From Mactra quadrangularis (lineage: Eukaryota; Mollusca; Bivalvia; Venerida; Mactridae), in contig CM046301.1 of the NCBI GenBank assembly GCA_025267735.1, positions 13,452,190 to 13,516,189 of the forward strand: 64,000 nt of DNA. Reading direction: 5' to 3'. Within the stretch, counting starts at the first letter, position 1; each line of letters opens with the position of its first letter. Of this stretch, positions 44,934-57,335 are shown piece by piece. The position numbers were made by a program, and so were the translations under genes. The notes under the pieces were generated by a model. The model was given only the letters and a program-made list of their open reading frames with translations, had not been told where the DNA came from and made no database searches.

Positions 44934-47900
44934 CGTACAAAAAAGTATTTTGATGATTAATATGAAACGACAATAATTTATATCATTAACATACTCTATA
45001 TGGCGTTTGTACTGTTGTGTTTATACATAGATAAAAGAAACAGAACATTTATGTCACATATGCCAATCAAGACAGTTAATTTTATCAATTAATCATGCTT
45101 TCATTTACAGAACGCATCGTTTAGCCAAAGAATAGTGTTAACTGCTAAGTGGTGTTACCCCGTCGTAATGGGCGCCAACTACAGATTGACATTTTGTCCT
45201 TTCTAAAATATGTACCTAATAAATAGGTAAACCGATACAATTCAAACTTACTTACATTCTAAAACGACTAAATACATAGACAACTATTGTGCAGTCACAA
45301 ATAATAATACTATTTAAGCAGGTTTAATGTTTTTTTTCTTTTCACACAATGTTACATCTTCATTTGTGTCAGTGATGTATTCTATAAGGATATAAAATAT
45401 TCTAATAATCTGAACGATTTTATAAACAATTTATGGAATGTCGTCCTCTGAGACTTTGATCAAATACAACCGTAAAGTTAAATTAAAATAAAACGTTTGT
45501 GACATGTCGTTTGCTGAGACTTTTTTCAAACTTTGTCTTAAAGTTTATTATATCATAACGGAATTATAACTTCAGCATAGATAGATTTGTGTCTTGGTTA
45601 GTTTTTAGTTTTGTATCAGTTTGTTCCTAGTTTCCGTGACATATAGTTACACGACTGTCGTCTGAATTTAGTTACAATGTGTAAGTAACTAGCTATAGAG
45701 ACGATATACCAATCTGTTTGTTAACATCATGACCGTTGATTAATTTGGTGAATTAACAAATGCATTTTATCAACTGTTGAGTAAATTAAGTAACGCCCAC
45801 TACCCCACGTTATTGGTCACATTCAGCAATTCTCTCACTAACAATTTTATTTTTATAACAACAATATCCACACTTTCAATATAAATGGTAATCTACCAAA
45901 ATACTATACTTTATTATATGAAACTAAACTTTTGAATGTAAATACAAATATTCCGATACACTCTCTGACTTTGCATTATTGCACATTCCTCATAGAATAG
46001 ATAGAAAGCTTAACAATGCAGAATTTTCAGTAAAGTGACATTTATTAGAGAAATTTTATCTAGAACTTCCCGCAGTCTGACAATTGTCTATCGCATTATA
46101 GACGTGGCACCTGACTTCACTATTTGAAGGTAGAAGATAGGATTGTTCATGCTGGAATAGTTCCTGAGACAAAAACCAAATTGAGATCAACTTATGAAGA
46201 TAAAATAATCAAACATACTGATGGTATTGATAAAAAATATGGCGTGATTTACTGACGAATGATAAAACAAAGCAGATATTTCGAAGTGAATCGTGTATCA
46301 AAAGATTTAGTTTTGTTTTAGTATGTTGTAGTTATATTGAATCGGCATCAAATTTTAGCAAAACTGCAACAAGCAAAACATATATCTTTGATTCACTAGA
46401 TCGCTTTTATTACACATATAAAAACAACTCGTATGTTCATAGATTTAACGCCACCAACATTGTCTGGTTACAAGAAAGAAAGTCCAACAACTCATGAATA
46501 ATATTCTGTAATTAAATCTATCAAGCCATTTACGTTTAGAATTGTAATTTTATATGTTGATCCTGCTTACGTTCAGAACATTATAACATTTTTCCTGCAA
46601 TATTATATTACTACAGATACATTATCAGACGTAGGAGACACGTTCTTGTATCTAATAAAAATTTTATTACTTCTTAATTGACATTAATCTAAGACTTTCC
46701 TTGTAGATGTTCTAAAATGCTTTCTTGTCTTTATGTCACAATCGTTGTAACATATTTTACTTTGTATTCAGATTTTGTAAGATATCTTAGTATAGTGTTT
46801 ACATACTTTTACACTCTAAACAAAACATTAAAGCGCATTAGTTAATTATTTTTCTATTTCACATATTTTATTGTCATAAGTTTTTACTTCAATATCTTAG
46901 TTTCAATCATTGAAATGTTAATAGTAAGTATCCTTTGTTGCAATTTTCACTGGTTGCAACTCAATTATGCGGTGTGTATTCTTAGTATCATAAGTCGATC
47001 GATTGACCAGAGCAATGCAAGATAGCACAATCAAAGATACTAATTTAGAATTAATGATGAAATCAAAAGATATACTTTCGTTTAATGAAATTTTCCAAAA
47101 ATAAAAATTTGAAAGAAAGAAATTTTGATAAAAATGACGTATAAGCATGGAAAATCGTATTTTTCATTTTTTTTTCATTATCTGTAATTGAATAATAATA
47201 CTGGTGAAACATTGGTTTGGCTTCATGCCACACGATATAAGAATGCAACTGATGCAATTTCTTACAGTGATGAAACAACTATCATATCTTTGACAGTTAA
47301 TACAATTATTTGAAACAAATATATCAAGGGAAACCATGTTAATCATTATCATACACGATATCTTTATTAGAAAATGGATACAACATCCCAGTAAATTTAC
47401 AGAAGTCAATCTTGATTTGAATTTTGAAATGAAGAACATGTCCCATTAGAATTAATTTGAAATGTTGCCTGACTTCAATCCATTTAAGTATCAACATTAA
47501 AACTGGTATTCTAATTGGAGCGAATGTAAATGAGAAACATTAAACATCATCGACGTAGTTATGTTTCATTTATCATGCAAATAGACCCGTACAATCAACA
47601 TACTCTCGTCATTCACATACTTCTGATAATGTACTACCGTAAATGCTTTGAAATTATTCTGCCATATAATTCAAACGTAAAACAGAGAGATTAATTTGCA
47701 AACATTGCAACAATAAGAGCAGTATATGATACAAAGTTGGAATTTGCGTTCAGGAAAGATTCAAGCGCTTACAGGCAAATACTATTCAATTACTACAATA
47801 TTAAGAAATGGATACATGCATGTGTAGACAATGGTGATAAAGTAAATTTATTTTAGTTCTCAATTTATTTAATTAACACAAATTTATTCAAACGCTACGT

Positions 47901-49814
47901 AATAAATGAATAAACGAACGTCAGGGTTAATCGCCAAGTTACAGTACAGTTAAGTCAAGCCTCTACAATCCCGCCATTAATCATAGCACTTTTTATTTCT
48001 AATTCTATTATTTCATAAATGCATGCGCTTGCAGAGTGTGGGCGACGTCTAAAGCTAACAACGTTAATATAACACTACCAATTTGAATAAAGATTTGTAA
48101 TGCCAGATAAAACACAAAAATATATACAAATCAATAAACATTAAAAATTTGTTCTCACCTGGTTTGAAGAATATAGCATATACAAAACAAATTCTGAAAC
48201 TTGGCGTTTGGCATTAAAAAGCACTTTACCAATAAAAAAGATCAAAACGTAGGTCAAATAATAGTATCACCTTAACGTTCGCAATGTTTGATGGGTTACT
48301 TAATTCTACCAAGGTGGCTGTGAAAATATGAGTTTTAACATCACTTCAAGCACCAATTAAGATGGCAGCTTTGATTGTGACTAAAGAATTACATTTCATA
48401 TGTTTTTATAAATACGCAGAACTTACTAATCCTGAAACATGCAATTTGATCAACAATGATGCTAATACTGTAAATATACTAACATGATAATGTCTATTTG
48501 TATTAACTACAGGCGGGCTCATTTTCAAATAAATTAAACCTATTTCAGAGAAAACAAGAGTCGTTAATCTAAGGTTAACGTCTTTGTGTTTTATTCAGAA
48601 AACATCCACATCCATTAAACAGTGTTAGGTTGTAAAACATAATAGAAGTATTTATCTACAAAAGTATTCCCTAGTTTTGCTTTGCTCTATACAACAATTA
48701 ACATAATAACATAACTGGTATTTATCTTAGTTAATTTCACAAAGCTATAAATATAACGTGAATTAAATATCTTATATCAAATATACGACGTTGCATTAAA
48801 TCGTCTCATGCTATTAACGTCCATTTTCTACAAATTCACGAAGGCAAGCTAATTGTTTTATTTTATACGTGATTCAAAGTAAAAACTTTATCACGGAAGC
48901 AGTAATTTTGTAATTGTCTAAAGCTCACGATAATAATGAAACAATCTTCACGATTCCTATTTTGTCTTCTTGCACAAATGAAGACTCTTTAAATTGATTG
49001 AATAATTGCATAATACTAATGCAACGAAACCAATTATGTTAGCTTGCAAATAAAGGGAAACCAAAACTAAATTATAATTTAATTCCCAAATGCAATAAAC
49101 GCCTGTATTTCATAGAGGAATTATTAAGGGTATATTATGTCAGTTGGCGAAAACAAATAAAGTTTAAAATAGTATCTTATCAAACACATAGACGATAAAG
49201 TGATTTCATTTGACAGTAATAACTAGGAAACATTTTTGACAGTGATACACTGTTGAAAGTACATGTAGTTAAAGTTCTTTTTATTGCTATTGAACAGTAA
49301 ACTAGTACTGTGGTTCTGATAATTTGATAACTTAAAGTATAAACGTTAGTATCTCGAATGCACTAAATAAAGAACTAAGAAAAGATGTTTATTACCAAGC
49401 ATGAAGAAACTTTTATTGAACTAACTGGTACCATGCTAATAACGAAATGTTACCTTACCACCAAACATTGATAAAACAGAATGATCTTTAATAACTGAAT
49501 ACTAGTAGATCTAGATTCTGGTATTATGGTTAACTTAATAAATGCTTTGGATTATCTTTCTCGATGTAAAAGTTGCTTTGCAAATAAAACTCTTATACCA
49601 CCCATCTTTATGGCTTGCAAGTGTAAAATCATACGTATTGTGTTGTGCGTAGTAATTCAGTTGTACATTTATTACTAATAATTATCATAATGATGTATCT
49701 GTAGAACTCAACGTAGCAGTTCTATTAGACATTGTGGTCATGGAATACATCGGAGTAGTTTATATTTGTTTGCCAACGGACATATTTTGTCAAACTCGTA
49801 ATAGCATATATTGT

Positions 49815-49862
49815 TACTATCATTCCATGGTATAATAGTTGTCTGTAATAACTACTGGTCCT
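49815..49862 (+). repeat. dispersed repeat C, copy 1
   Basis: tactatcattccatggtata, atagttgtctgtaataacta, ctggtcc resembles segments at about 54328 and 61394. The unit contains an inverted ttgtctgtaa/caatta-type core. Full boundaries are not clear. Confidence 0.5.
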
Positions 49863-50157
49863 TCAAAATATTTAGGGGACAAATATTGTCACTACATTCT
49901 TGAAATCAACGTACCAATTGCTAATGGAATGATTATAACATGCATTTTAACATATAGAAACCTAACGTTCTTGTCACTTTTGTACGTATGTACCCAATAA
50001 TGGACAGCTTAATTACAGCAAATTAACTTGTACTTGTGTTAGAAGTTCATCAACTATTCCTGAAGATATAGATTTCCCAATATTTCTTGTGTAACAACAT
50101 GTTATTACTTTATGAGGTCATCGAGACACTAAATATTTAGTGGTATCATCAAGTAAG

Positions 50158-50210
50158 ATTTAGTCATTAGCAACTTGCTTGTAGCAGAATTACAAGTAAT
50201 GTCAACGACA
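50158..50210 (+). repeat. dispersed repeat D, copy 1 (pair with 61973)
   Basis: tagtcattagcaacttgct, tgtagcagaattacaagtaa match ggtcattagcagctatcacc and tagcaggattacaagtaaac at about 61973. It lies about 0.35 kb after repeat C here and about 0.55 kb after it at 61.4 kb, so C and D may be parts of one longer, degraded unit. Confidence 0.45.
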
Positions 50211-53200
50211 CCTTAAAGCAGTAGTAGCTCCAAATAAGACATGATAATGATAAGACAAATAATGCTTCTGACACAGATGAGTATAAACGTCACAAAATCG
50301 TCAGCCCATGAAATGATTTGAGAAGCATTGATGCACTGTAACTTAAGTAGACGCACATTGCAACAAGTGTTTAATCTCATTACCCGCATAAATGATTACA
50401 ATATTTACTTAAGTGATTGTAACAGTGTGTATCTTGACTCCACAAAGAATGTTTAATGAAAGAATGGCTTATCTTACAATATTGACGATTTTTAAATTTA
50501 ATTATAATGAATTTCAAAATATTTGGCATTTAAAACTTTGTACCAATTAGACAGGTTTTGTTTACTCGAAAGCAAACTCCACTGTTGGGTAATTTCGCCT
50601 TTGTTTCGTTGTTCTTACATTTTCGAAAATTCAAAGAAGGTTTAACAATTAATATTACTGAGATAATTATTTACACGAGCATGCATACACATAGAGGCAA
50701 TACACAGATAACCTGAGGAAAAAGGTAATATTAAATTAGATTAACCATCGATCTTTAAGGAATGGAGCATTGTCTCCAAATTTTGAATATAAATTAGCTT
50801 CCTGCAGCTACCACTTGTTTACGTTTAAGTAAGCAAAAAATAGTTCAACCATCTGGAAGAAAGAAAGACAACAATGTCAAATGAAGTGCTAAGCCTATGA
50901 AATGAACTAAATATGTACGTCACAATGCATTATTGTTATTTTAGTACATTGTCCGTATAACAAAAACATTTAAAAATGTGGGCGTTTTAAGTTCATATAA
51001 TTTCTGTTAATAGCAACACCGTCACTTTAATTGTTACTGGAAGATAGACTCTATGCGTGCAGGTACCCGCATGTCAATTAAATAGCATCAATGTCTGAAT
51101 CTTTTCAATCACCTGAGAGTTCAGATGTCAGTTTAACAAATTGGCAAGTTCAAATATTTTGACAGAAGACATCACTTAGTGTAAGATTTTTCCACAAGAG
51201 AGAAACATTATTCAAGTATTATCTAAAAGTGATGTTGTTTTTAGAGTTATAAAATAGCTTATAAAATATTTCAGACGACAGTGTCTCCAATGTAACACAA
51301 TTTCAAAGCTGTTGCTATATTATGACGGGGAAGTATTAAAATATTATTTATTTATCTAAATGATCAGTCAGTTAGGCATTTTGATAGTATAAATCATAAA
51401 AAGGTTGAATGTGAAACTTCTTTAGACCTACCTCTATTTAATACTGGAACAGATGCCAAATTTTTAAGATATGACCTTTCCGTGTTGGTGCGCCGCAAAA
51501 GCAAAACAAACAAACCAAATGTTTAAATGTTACTATGTGAAACAAGAACAGAACAAAAAAATAAAGATTTTTTTAAATGACTCACAAACTATTTCAATAC
51601 GATTTCATATAGACTTTATAAATTGTATATAAATTGTAGACATGGTTTCCTAACAAAGTTGAAATTGGAAATTAAATAAAACAATTCAACGTTTGTGATT
51701 ACAACGAGGAAATTATTCAATTGAAAGTTACTTCAAAGCAAGTATTTCTTTGCACTATAACATTAATTTCTCGTTTGTTCAAACTTGATATTTGCATGTG
51801 AAATTGAACTTTAAGCCATGGAAATAATGTGTGTGTGCATGGCTTGAAAATTAAATAATTGATTTCAGTATACATGTTCTTACCAGAACGAAGAATATAA
51901 AGGGAATTTCAATACCAATAGTTTAATATAAATATTTTTATTTTCAATAAAATACTGCGCATTTTCTCAGAACTTGTCAGTTCCTATTTGAGCGAAATCG
52001 GCAACTTAAAAAATTAACTACGTGTATAGAAAATGATTATGTAAAATGTTTATTTTTGTAAAACCTATGGTAATTATTAATGGTAAATTACGAAGTGCGA
52101 AAACGACGAAATTATCAGCAACCTACATAAAAAATATTGATTTATGCCGTAATATCTGATGGTACCATCGTACACGAAACTTGGCATGACTTAATGCTAT
52201 TACAGTAGATAATTCCTCCATGAATAATGATCATGACATTTTGTTAATTCTAGTTCATAAATTGTATAGGTCTGCAATCACTCGAGTTCTTGTAGATCAT
52301 CCAGCTATTATAATATTCCTGCTAAGCAATATTTTGTTGCATCGTTAGGCATCTAATTTTGTCTTTTAAGGAGTTAATATCCAAACGCATTTAGTCTTGG
52401 AAAAAATAGAGAGTCGTTTATTTTGGGTTATAGATAATGTTTAACACATTGTTCATATCACTACGAAGATCATCAGAAGTCTAAGTAGCAAGGAATGTAG
52501 ATTTTTTTATGTTGTTTCATTCATTATCAAGTACATTTTTTGTTTTTTTAGATTAAGCAGTTTAATGTAACTGCTTTTGTAATTTATACTTAAGTCCACA
52601 ACTTTGTCAGTAATTATGTTTTTGAGACACAAGTAGTAAGCCAAATACCTAGAACAAAAAACTTATAAAGGAAGCGATCCACAATCTAATGTCTCTAAGT
52701 AATTTCAATGTCAAGACTAATGCCAGATCTTTTATATTTTTCGTCTTACAAAAATCACGACCCTAATTTTTCAGAAATTAAAAAAATAAAATCTTGATTA
52801 TTGATTTTATTACCCACAGTACTTTTTGCACCAAAAAGGAAAACAACCGAACCAATCTAAGCAGGAATATGCTCAACGTGTCAATTATCACACAATTTGA
52901 GAAAATGTCAGTGAATTCACTCAGAACTTGTACAAAAAGGGGTTAAAGTCGATTGTAATTGACATCTTATACCTTTTTTATTTCGACCTACCGTGCTCAT
53001 AGTTTAAGAAAACTCTGTTAAGACTAAAAATATATAAAGTGTGGCTAAAACAGAACATATTAAGTTAATTATAAATTCAGTTTTGTTTTCAATTTCACAA
53101 TAGTCTTTTATCCAGCACGTTATGTTACCAGCTTGTCAATCATTTATCTTTTTATTCATTGTATTTAATTCTTTGTCTATTTTACTTTTTTATAGAATAG

Positions 53201-54327
53201 CGTCTTCCTATGACACTCTTTACTATATATCATGGACCACGACGGAAATACGGGTTTATGTTTTTGTTTTGTTTCATCCTTAATGTATAATGTTGTTTGA
53301 TAAGGCTATTCAGTAATTCATTCTTGTTGTTTTATTATTGTTACTGCTATGTTATAAGGTGTACCACGTTGTAACATTATATTGTATATCAAAAAGACCA
53401 TATTACAACTGTTAATATGTATAATCGCAGTTAGAAGGTAGGCGATGTTAATGGCTTATATTGTTATAAAACTGTTTTAGAATAACTATTTTAGAATAAA
53501 TATTTTGTCATACAAGACATTACTTACGATCAAACAACACCTTTTCTTGTTTACATGTGCTCCAAAGAATGAATAGTATATAACAGACTTTCTAAAATTT
53601 TGCGTTTAGTGCGTCTAGTGCATTTTGTGATAGACGCAAATAAATACAAAAAGCAGTGTGCTTACAAAGATGACGTTCAAAACGTTTATTTCTGGTATGT
53701 TTCCTTTGTTGGTAATTAAGAATTGGGTTTTTCACAATGGTAATTGTCTGAATACATTCAATGACAGAAGTCAGATCTAAACGAATAGAAACAAGTTTTT
53801 GTTGATGGACACCTGTACGATCTTCTGTGGAATATATATTAAGATACAAAACAAAATCATACAATGGCATTCTACTTATTAACGAAGCTACCTTAAATAA
53901 ACGTAACAAAAGCAATCACGGTTTCGGTAAAATGTCACTTCATTCTTTAGTTCTTCCTAAATACAAAATGTCAACCTTTTAAACACTTGCAATAATACTT
54001 TTTTTAAATAAACTACTTCAATATAACTCAAAACACTTACGCCGTTCTAAGCTGGCAACATGAAAAAACACTTCTCTCATACCATAAGCCACACTCAATG
54101 TCTTCTGCTAACACTAGATATGTTGCAAGTGTTTTATTTGTAATTGCATTAAAACACTCGTGTTTATAAATCCATGAAGGCAGGCTTGTCAAGATTGCTT
54201 CAAAAGCCATCAAAATAATACATTAAGAGAAGAATTCCAGTTAATCTGGTATAATTGACTAAAGCAAAAATGCGTATAGGTTATTTTCTGACAAGTGATT
54301 CACAATGACAATCCTAAAACACATGAT

Positions 54328-54378
54328 AACATATTTTATCATTCTTTGGTGCAATAATTGTCTTTAACAATTACTGGT
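54328..54378 (+). repeat. dispersed repeat C, copy 2
   Basis: attttatcattctttggtgc, aataattgtctttaacaatt, actggttctcc corresponds to copies at 49815 and 61394. Confidence 0.5.
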
Positions 54379-55358
54379 TCTCCATGATATACAAAGGTTA
54401 AACAGTTTCCTCGATAGATTAAATGTTCATAGATACAATTGTAATTGTTCCAAGCTATTACTTGCTATTTTTTGTGCGGGTAATTTAACAAACATTTGGA
54501 AGCAAGCTATTTATCAAGTATGGAAAATATTACGTACATGACTGACACTTTTGTTGATATTCGTGAAGTTATCTGTAGAAAACTCTGACATTTTAAATAA
54601 ATTAAATATTCACTTTGAGGATAATCAATCCTTTTACTAGGCAATTCATCTGTGTGTCAACAAAATTGAAATGTTTTAAGATAATTCTATATGAATTTAG
54701 CATTTTTGTGTTAACATCATTCTACGTAAAATCACAATTTGTAATATATAAAACGGGCTAAACCTTTCAGTTTGATTGAAATGTTACAAACAAATAAAGG
54801 ATTGATATCAATATGCACTTTAAATGGTTTGATTTTATCAAGCCATAATGAAAAAAGAAACGTTTTTGTTGTTACTGTCATTGATAGATAATTAGAAAGT
54901 TACGACTTGGTTCTTGACTAGAACAGAGTCTCTATTGTCTGCAAACTTAAGTTTTTTTCATATATGCTGAAAGTATACTGCTTCCACAACTTTATAAATG
55001 TTGATGGTAGTGGATAGCATTATCGTTATAATTGAATTCTTATACAACGACTAATCAAATAATGGTGCACTCCTTACAAAGAATATATAAATGTTAGTAA
55101 TGTATCTCTTGAAGATAAGAGCTTTTTATTACAGAACTATCTCTTTTCTATCAAGTGTCTATCACAGTATAAAGCACATGCCTATGCTTCTCTGACAGAC
55201 AAATAAGATAAGGTTAACAATGCAATACTTATCATGATTCAGAGAATAGATACAGTATTCGTTTCCATAAATAAAACATCTAACAACGTAGTCCCAATCT
55301 CATTTGACATAAATGATAAAATGTACCATGTATGAACAGTGGCCTATTATCCCTTTTT

Positions 55359-55466
55359 AGTCTCATTGCGATATAATGACATATGATAAAAGGAATGTTT
55401 GGCCCTTATTAATTTTTCAATGTGATATAATGATATATGATAAAAGGAATGTATGTCCCTTCTTTG
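55359..55466 (+). repeat. 54-bp tandem duplication
   Basis: The words gatataatgacatatgataa, aaggaatgtttggccctt and gatataatgatatatgataa, aaggaatgtatgtccctt start 54 bp apart (about 55370 and 55424). Only a few differences separate the two copies. Confidence 0.8.
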
Positions 55467-55892
55467 TTCTTCATTGTCTGGAATCCATAAATACGCCATA
55501 AGACTGGTGATGTAAAGAAGAAAGAAAATGCCAAACATAATGAGACTAGTATTCTGTTTTTAATTTTACTTTCACATATTATATATATTATATAAGACTA
55601 AACGTGGCATTTTGTAACTGGATCCAGCAACAATCTGCGTACGTTCAGACCATAGTATAATCAAGTGGTTTTTTTTCTTGAATATGATAGTCACACAGAT
55701 GCTTTTTCAGACGCTTGCAACATGTGTACTCGTATGTTTTTGTCGTTTGTTTATTACATTTTCATTTAAGTCTAATAAGTTTACCTTTTTGATACCCTTC
55801 TATTGTTTTGTTTTCGCGAACGTTGTAAATGACAGTCAATGTGTTTAGTGTACTTTGCCCAACAGGCATTACCATGTGCGATTTATGGTTAA

Positions 55893-56042
55893 GTAGAAGT
55901 AATAGTCCAGTGGTAGGACGCTTACTTAGGGATCGAGAGGTCCTGGGTTCAAATCCCACTAGGGGCACTGCTAATTTATTTGAGCAAGAATGTTTAACCT
56001 GTGATTGCTTCACTCCATCCAGTTGTAAATAGGTACATGTTA
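55893..56042 (+). mobile_element. SINE with Pro-like tRNA head (SINE-P)
   Basis: The head includes gtccagtggtaggacgctta, the anticodon loop ttaggga (AGG, a Pro anticodon), then gagaggtcctgggttcaaat, ccc as B box, and closes cactaggggcac. It resembles tRNA-Pro. The body gattgcttcactccatccag, ttgtaaataggtac is a type of SINE body widespread in invertebrates and is unlike the SINE-L, -R and -K bodies. The 3' end is unclear and may extend to about 56110. Confidence 0.75.
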
Positions 56043-57258
56043 GGGTCATGCACGGTATGCTGTGGTTGAAATCTGTGCCGTATGTTAACAGTTGGTGTGT
56101 GACTCGATGGTCGGGAATTTAATGTCAAGAGTCGACTGAATCGTGATACTAGAAGTATACAGTTAAAAAAACTTTGCTTTTGTGTATAGTTATCTTAATA
56201 ATTGCTTTTTCAGTGTGTGTCTCAAAATACTAAGTGTTCGCCGTTCAGATGTGCCATTACAAAAATGATTTTTTTCTAAAAAACTCAATTTACTGTTACC
56301 ACAAAAAAATCAGTACAAGATATAGTTTCTATCATCGTGAATATCAAATTTCATTTTAACATTCATTTGACTTACAAAAAGCAAACCAATCCTTACAGAT
56401 ATATTATCTAAATTTCTTACGTGACACTGTGACATATCTATATCCGGGGCATAACCATGTACTATTGTTATTGATATTTTGAATGACGTCAGCTTGAACA
56501 TGTTTCTTATCTATTATTATAATGCATGGTTGTTTCGTAGTCCAACATTTTGTCCTATATTTTCAAATATTGCTATATTTTCTTGTCATACACATTCATT
56601 CAGCATTTTAAAAATCATTTAAATCAGTTAAGTAAATTAAGTAATACACTATTATTTAAAAAATATATCAGTATGTTTACAACTAATTAGAATCTGGTTA
56701 GTAAATGCCAAGAATTGACAAATATTACTCTTCCTCGAAAGTTGAAAATAGCTCATCGTTTTTCATATATACATAGCAATTTTAGTATACACCTACTTGA
56801 TTCACTGTATCAATTCTAGCAACCTTACCACCAAAATGTATTGGCTATCGGATGCATAATGTATATATAATTAGTCAAGTGCAATCATCAGATGAAAGAA
56901 TGAAAGCACTCGCATCATTGAACTATATGTTGGTATAGTCTGTGTCTGTCTTTATTTAGAGAAAGAAAATCAACTGCTTCACAGTACGGTACGACGTGAA
57001 AGCACCAAAGCAGACAAATTAATGATGCGGGTAATAGATAGTGGATCTACCTTCTTGACAAAAATGAAGAGGGTCTTGTAGGATGTTGATTAAAAACTAC
57101 CAATGCACCTATTACATTTATACAAAGAGTTTGTCTTAATAGTTAGATAACTTCAAATATATCGCAGCGATTGTTGATACTATTTTAAGAAAAAAATTAT
57201 ACGGTACAAAATATCATAAAATCAACGTTTATAGAAACGATAATAAAAGATGAACATA
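56043..57258. other. non-coding, no gene seen
   Basis: No credible exon. The first ~70 bp may be the unrecognised tail of the Pro-headed SINE; the remainder is AT-rich. Confidence 0.4.
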
Positions 57259-57335
57259 TCGCGGGCTTAGCGCAAAACGGTCGTTACTCAATATAAAAAA
57301 GAGAGAGTTACGACCGTTTTGCGCTACACCCGCGA
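57259..57335. mobile_element. 77-bp inverted-repeat micro-element, copy 2
   Basis: The left arm tcgcgggcttagcgcaaaac, ggtcgtta is nearly the exact reverse complement of the right arm (taacgaccg- or tacgaccgttttgcgctac, acccgcga). About 20 bp of AG/AT-rich sequence separates them. It matches the 5557-5633 element in length and arms and has fewer arm mismatches, so it is probably the younger copy. Confidence 0.75.

Larger units (their letters stand above)
44934..55358. other. 10-kb gene desert
   Basis: I find no SINE head, no long inverted repeat and no credible exon on either strand; frames are about 107 codons or fewer with AT-driven composition. GGCGCC occurs once at about 45171. Parts near 49.8 kb and 54.3 kb resemble a dispersed repeat also found at 61.4 kb (listed separately). 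Confidence 0.4.

Noticed and set aside
55762..56049. 95-codon minus-strand frame
   Set aside because: It runs antisense through the Pro-headed SINE.
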